From: JAWKWH01 sp040830725
Lineage (GTDB): Bacteria; Pseudomonadota; Alphaproteobacteria; Rhizobiales; Rhizobiaceae
Assembly (NCBI GenBank): GCA_040830725.1
Contig: JBFOMG010000023.1
Coordinates: forward strand, 1-64,000
Direction: 5' to 3'
Length of the DNA: 64,000 nucleotides
Part shown: in pieces, positions 62,839 through 64,000 of the stretch
How the letters are laid out: each line of letters starts with the position of its first letter
Numbering within the stretch: position 1 is the stretch's first letter
Position numbers and translations under genes: made by a program
The notes under the pieces: model-generated
The model's database searches: none
What the model was told of the DNA's origin: nothing
What the model saw: only the letters and a program-made list of their open reading frames with translations

Positions 62839-63177
62839 ATGAAAAAGATCGAAGCCATCATCAAGCCGTTCAAGCTCGACGAGGTAAAAGAAGCGCTGCA
62901 GGATGTTGGCCTGCAGGGAATCACGGTGACGGAGGCCAAGGGATTTGGCCGCCAGAAAGGTCACACAGAACTCTACCGCGGCGCCGAATATGTGGTCGAT
63001 TTCCTTCCCAAGGTGAAAGTCGAAATCGTCGTTGCCGACGATGCCGCCGAAGGCGCCATCGAAGCCATCCGGAACGCCGCGCAGACCGGCCGAATTGGCG
63101 ACGGAAAAATTTTCGTATCGAGTGTGGAAGAAGTAATCCGCATTCGTACGGGCGAAACCGGCGAAGCTGCAATCTAA
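62839..63177 (+). CDS. glnB: Nitrogen regulatory protein P-II
   Basis: At 112 residues the protein has the exact P-II length. The T-loop stretch GRQKGHTELYRGAEY contains Y51, the uridylylation site, and the C-terminal signature GRIGDGKIFVSSVEEVIRIRTGE is complete. It reports nitrogen and energy status (glutamine, 2-oxoglutarate, ATP/ADP) to glutamine-synthetase control and to NtrB/NtrC. The ATG at 62839 is 12 bases after CGGAG. It is 58 bp upstream of glnA and shares its sigma-54 promoter. Confidence 0.97.
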   Translation: MKKIEAIIKPFKLDEVKEALQDVGLQGITVTEAKGFGRQKGHTELYRGAEYVVDFLPKVKVEIVVADDAAEGAIEAIRNAAQTGRIGDGKIFVSSVEEVIRIRTGETGEAAI

Positions 63178-63235
63178 TCGTTCAGCCGAGCCAACAAACT
63201 CACACAGTCATGCAATTGAACAGCAGGGAAATATC

Positions 63236-64000
63236 ATGAGTTCAGCAAGCGATATTCTAAAGCAGATTGGCGACAATGACGTCAAATTCGTGGATCTGCG
63301 TTTCACGGACCCGCGCGGAAAACTGCAGCACGTCACCATGGACGCATCAGCGGTCGATGAGGACATGTTCGCAGATGGCGTCATGTTCGACGGTTCGTCG
63401 ATCGCCGGGTGGAAGGCGATCAATGAATCCGACATGGTTTTGATGCCGGACACCGAAACGGCCCATATGGACCCGTTCTTTGCACAGTCGACGATGGCTG
63501 TGGTTTGCGACATTCTCGATCCGATTTCCGGTGAAGCCTACAATCGTGATCCGCGCGGCACTGCCCGCAAGGCGGAAGCCTATCTTAATGCAGAGGGAAT
63601 CGGCGACACGGCCTATTTTGGACCGGAGGCAGAGTTTTTTGTATTTGATGACGTCAAGTACAAGGCCGACCCCTACAATACCGGCTTCCAGCTTGATTCC
63701 ACCGAACTGCCATCGAATGATGACGCAGAGTATGAAACCGGCAATCTGGGACACCGCCCCCGCGTCAAGGGTGGCTACTTTCCCGTCCCGCCGGTCGACT
63801 CGGCTCAGGATATGCGTTCCGAGATGCTGACCGTGATGGCCGAAATGGGCGTGACGGTTGAAAAGCACCACCACGAAGTGGGTGCCGCTCAACATGAACT
63901 CGGCATCAAGTTCGACACCCTCGTTCGAAACGCCGACAAGACGCAGATCTACAAATATGTCGTCCATCAAGTTGCCAATGCCTACGGCAAGACAGCCACA
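63236..64000 (+). CDS. glnA: Glutamine synthetase, type I (partial, cut by window end)
   Basis: The first 255 codons are present and the frame is open at the right edge. The N-terminal beta-grasp domain (VKFVDLRFTDPRGKLQHVTM, then DGVMFDGSSIAGWKAI) and the start of the catalytic domain with YFGPEAEFFVFDDV and HHHEVGAAQHELGIKF, which carry metal-binding glutamates, are clear. It makes glutamine from glutamate and ammonium. AGGGAA precedes the ATG. It follows glnB in the usual alphaproteobacterial operon. Confidence 0.97.
   Translation, partial: MSSASDILKQIGDNDVKFVDLRFTDPRGKLQHVTMDASAVDEDMFADGVMFDGSSIAGWKAINESDMVLMPDTETAHMDPFFAQSTMAVVCDILDPISGEAYNRDPRGTARKAEAYLNAEGIGDTAYFGPEAEFFVFDDVKYKADPYNTGFQLDSTELPSNDDAEYETGNLGHRPRVKGGYFPVPPVDSAQDMRSEMLTVMAEMGVTVEKHHHEVGAAQHELGIKFDTLVRNADKTQIYKYVVHQVANAYGKTAT

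Noticed and set aside
1..64000. CRISPR arrays, insertion sequences, prophage, tRNA and rRNA genes
   Set aside because: I looked for direct repeats with regular spacers, transposase motifs, phage structural genes and cloverleaf-like segments, and found none I could support.

Overview
The window reads as ordinary chromosome of an alphaproteobacterium of the order Hyphomicrobiales (Rhizobiales). The evidence is the set of lineage-typical parts: a GcrA cell-cycle regulator, an ALAS-type hemA, a SAM-II riboswitch in front of metZ, a class I lysyl-tRNA synthetase, the long two-domain dCTP deaminase, a GTTC-N7-GTTC SOS box at uvrA, and the nnr / glnB-glnA arrangement. The genus cannot be fixed from sequence alone. 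I saw no tRNA or rRNA gene, insertion sequence, prophage or CRISPR array. Gene density is high and most gaps are under 200 bp.

Region by region. 0-8 kb: an M24 peptidase and a GAF protein, then a five-gene Opp/Dpp-type ABC importer on the minus strand, with a hairpin behind its binding-protein gene. 8-14.7 kb: D-lyxose isomerase, a small membrane protein, a MATE exporter, galE, hemA with an FNR/FixK-like box, an aminotransferase and mscL. 14.8-21.8 kb: a transporter-fused hybrid histidine kinase, a LuxR-type response regulator, a second SSS-family transporter and a double-hotdog thioesterase. This resembles the CrbS/CrbR (MxtR/ErdR) acetate-switch systems. 21.8-27.5 kb: DUF952-pyrD, dCTP deaminase, riboswitch-metZ, a CDP-alcohol phosphotransferase and apaG. 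27.5-35.5 kb: an RND efflux pair and argD-argF-hslO. 35.5-39.3 kb: a GANTC-rich gcrA promoter region, ppk2, and a membrane glycosyltransferase with an MshEN-like N-terminus.

39.3-42.7 kb is the most distinctive block. It is a luxR-luxI-crotonase quorum-sensing cassette in which luxI and the crotonase gene nearly touch, the crotonase lacks both usual hydratase glutamates, and strong palindromes lie at both promoters. Next to it, divergently, is an orphan solute-binding protein. 42.7-50.8 kb: sterol desaturase, TerB, class I LysRS, an SNase-like protein, an S24 repressor-like protein, an SH3 protein and SOS-controlled uvrA. 50.8-57.4 kb: a branched-chain-amino-acid-type ABC importer and a divergent PAS-LuxR regulator. 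57.4-64 kb: a 51-residue membrane peptide, hydrolases, a DUF72 protein, the NAD(P)HX repair enzyme, and glnB-glnA (glnA cut by the window end) behind a sigma-54 promoter.

Start codons were re-chosen from ribosome-binding sites and family N-termini wherever the longest frame looked wrong. All functional calls come from reading sequence and motifs; no database search was possible.
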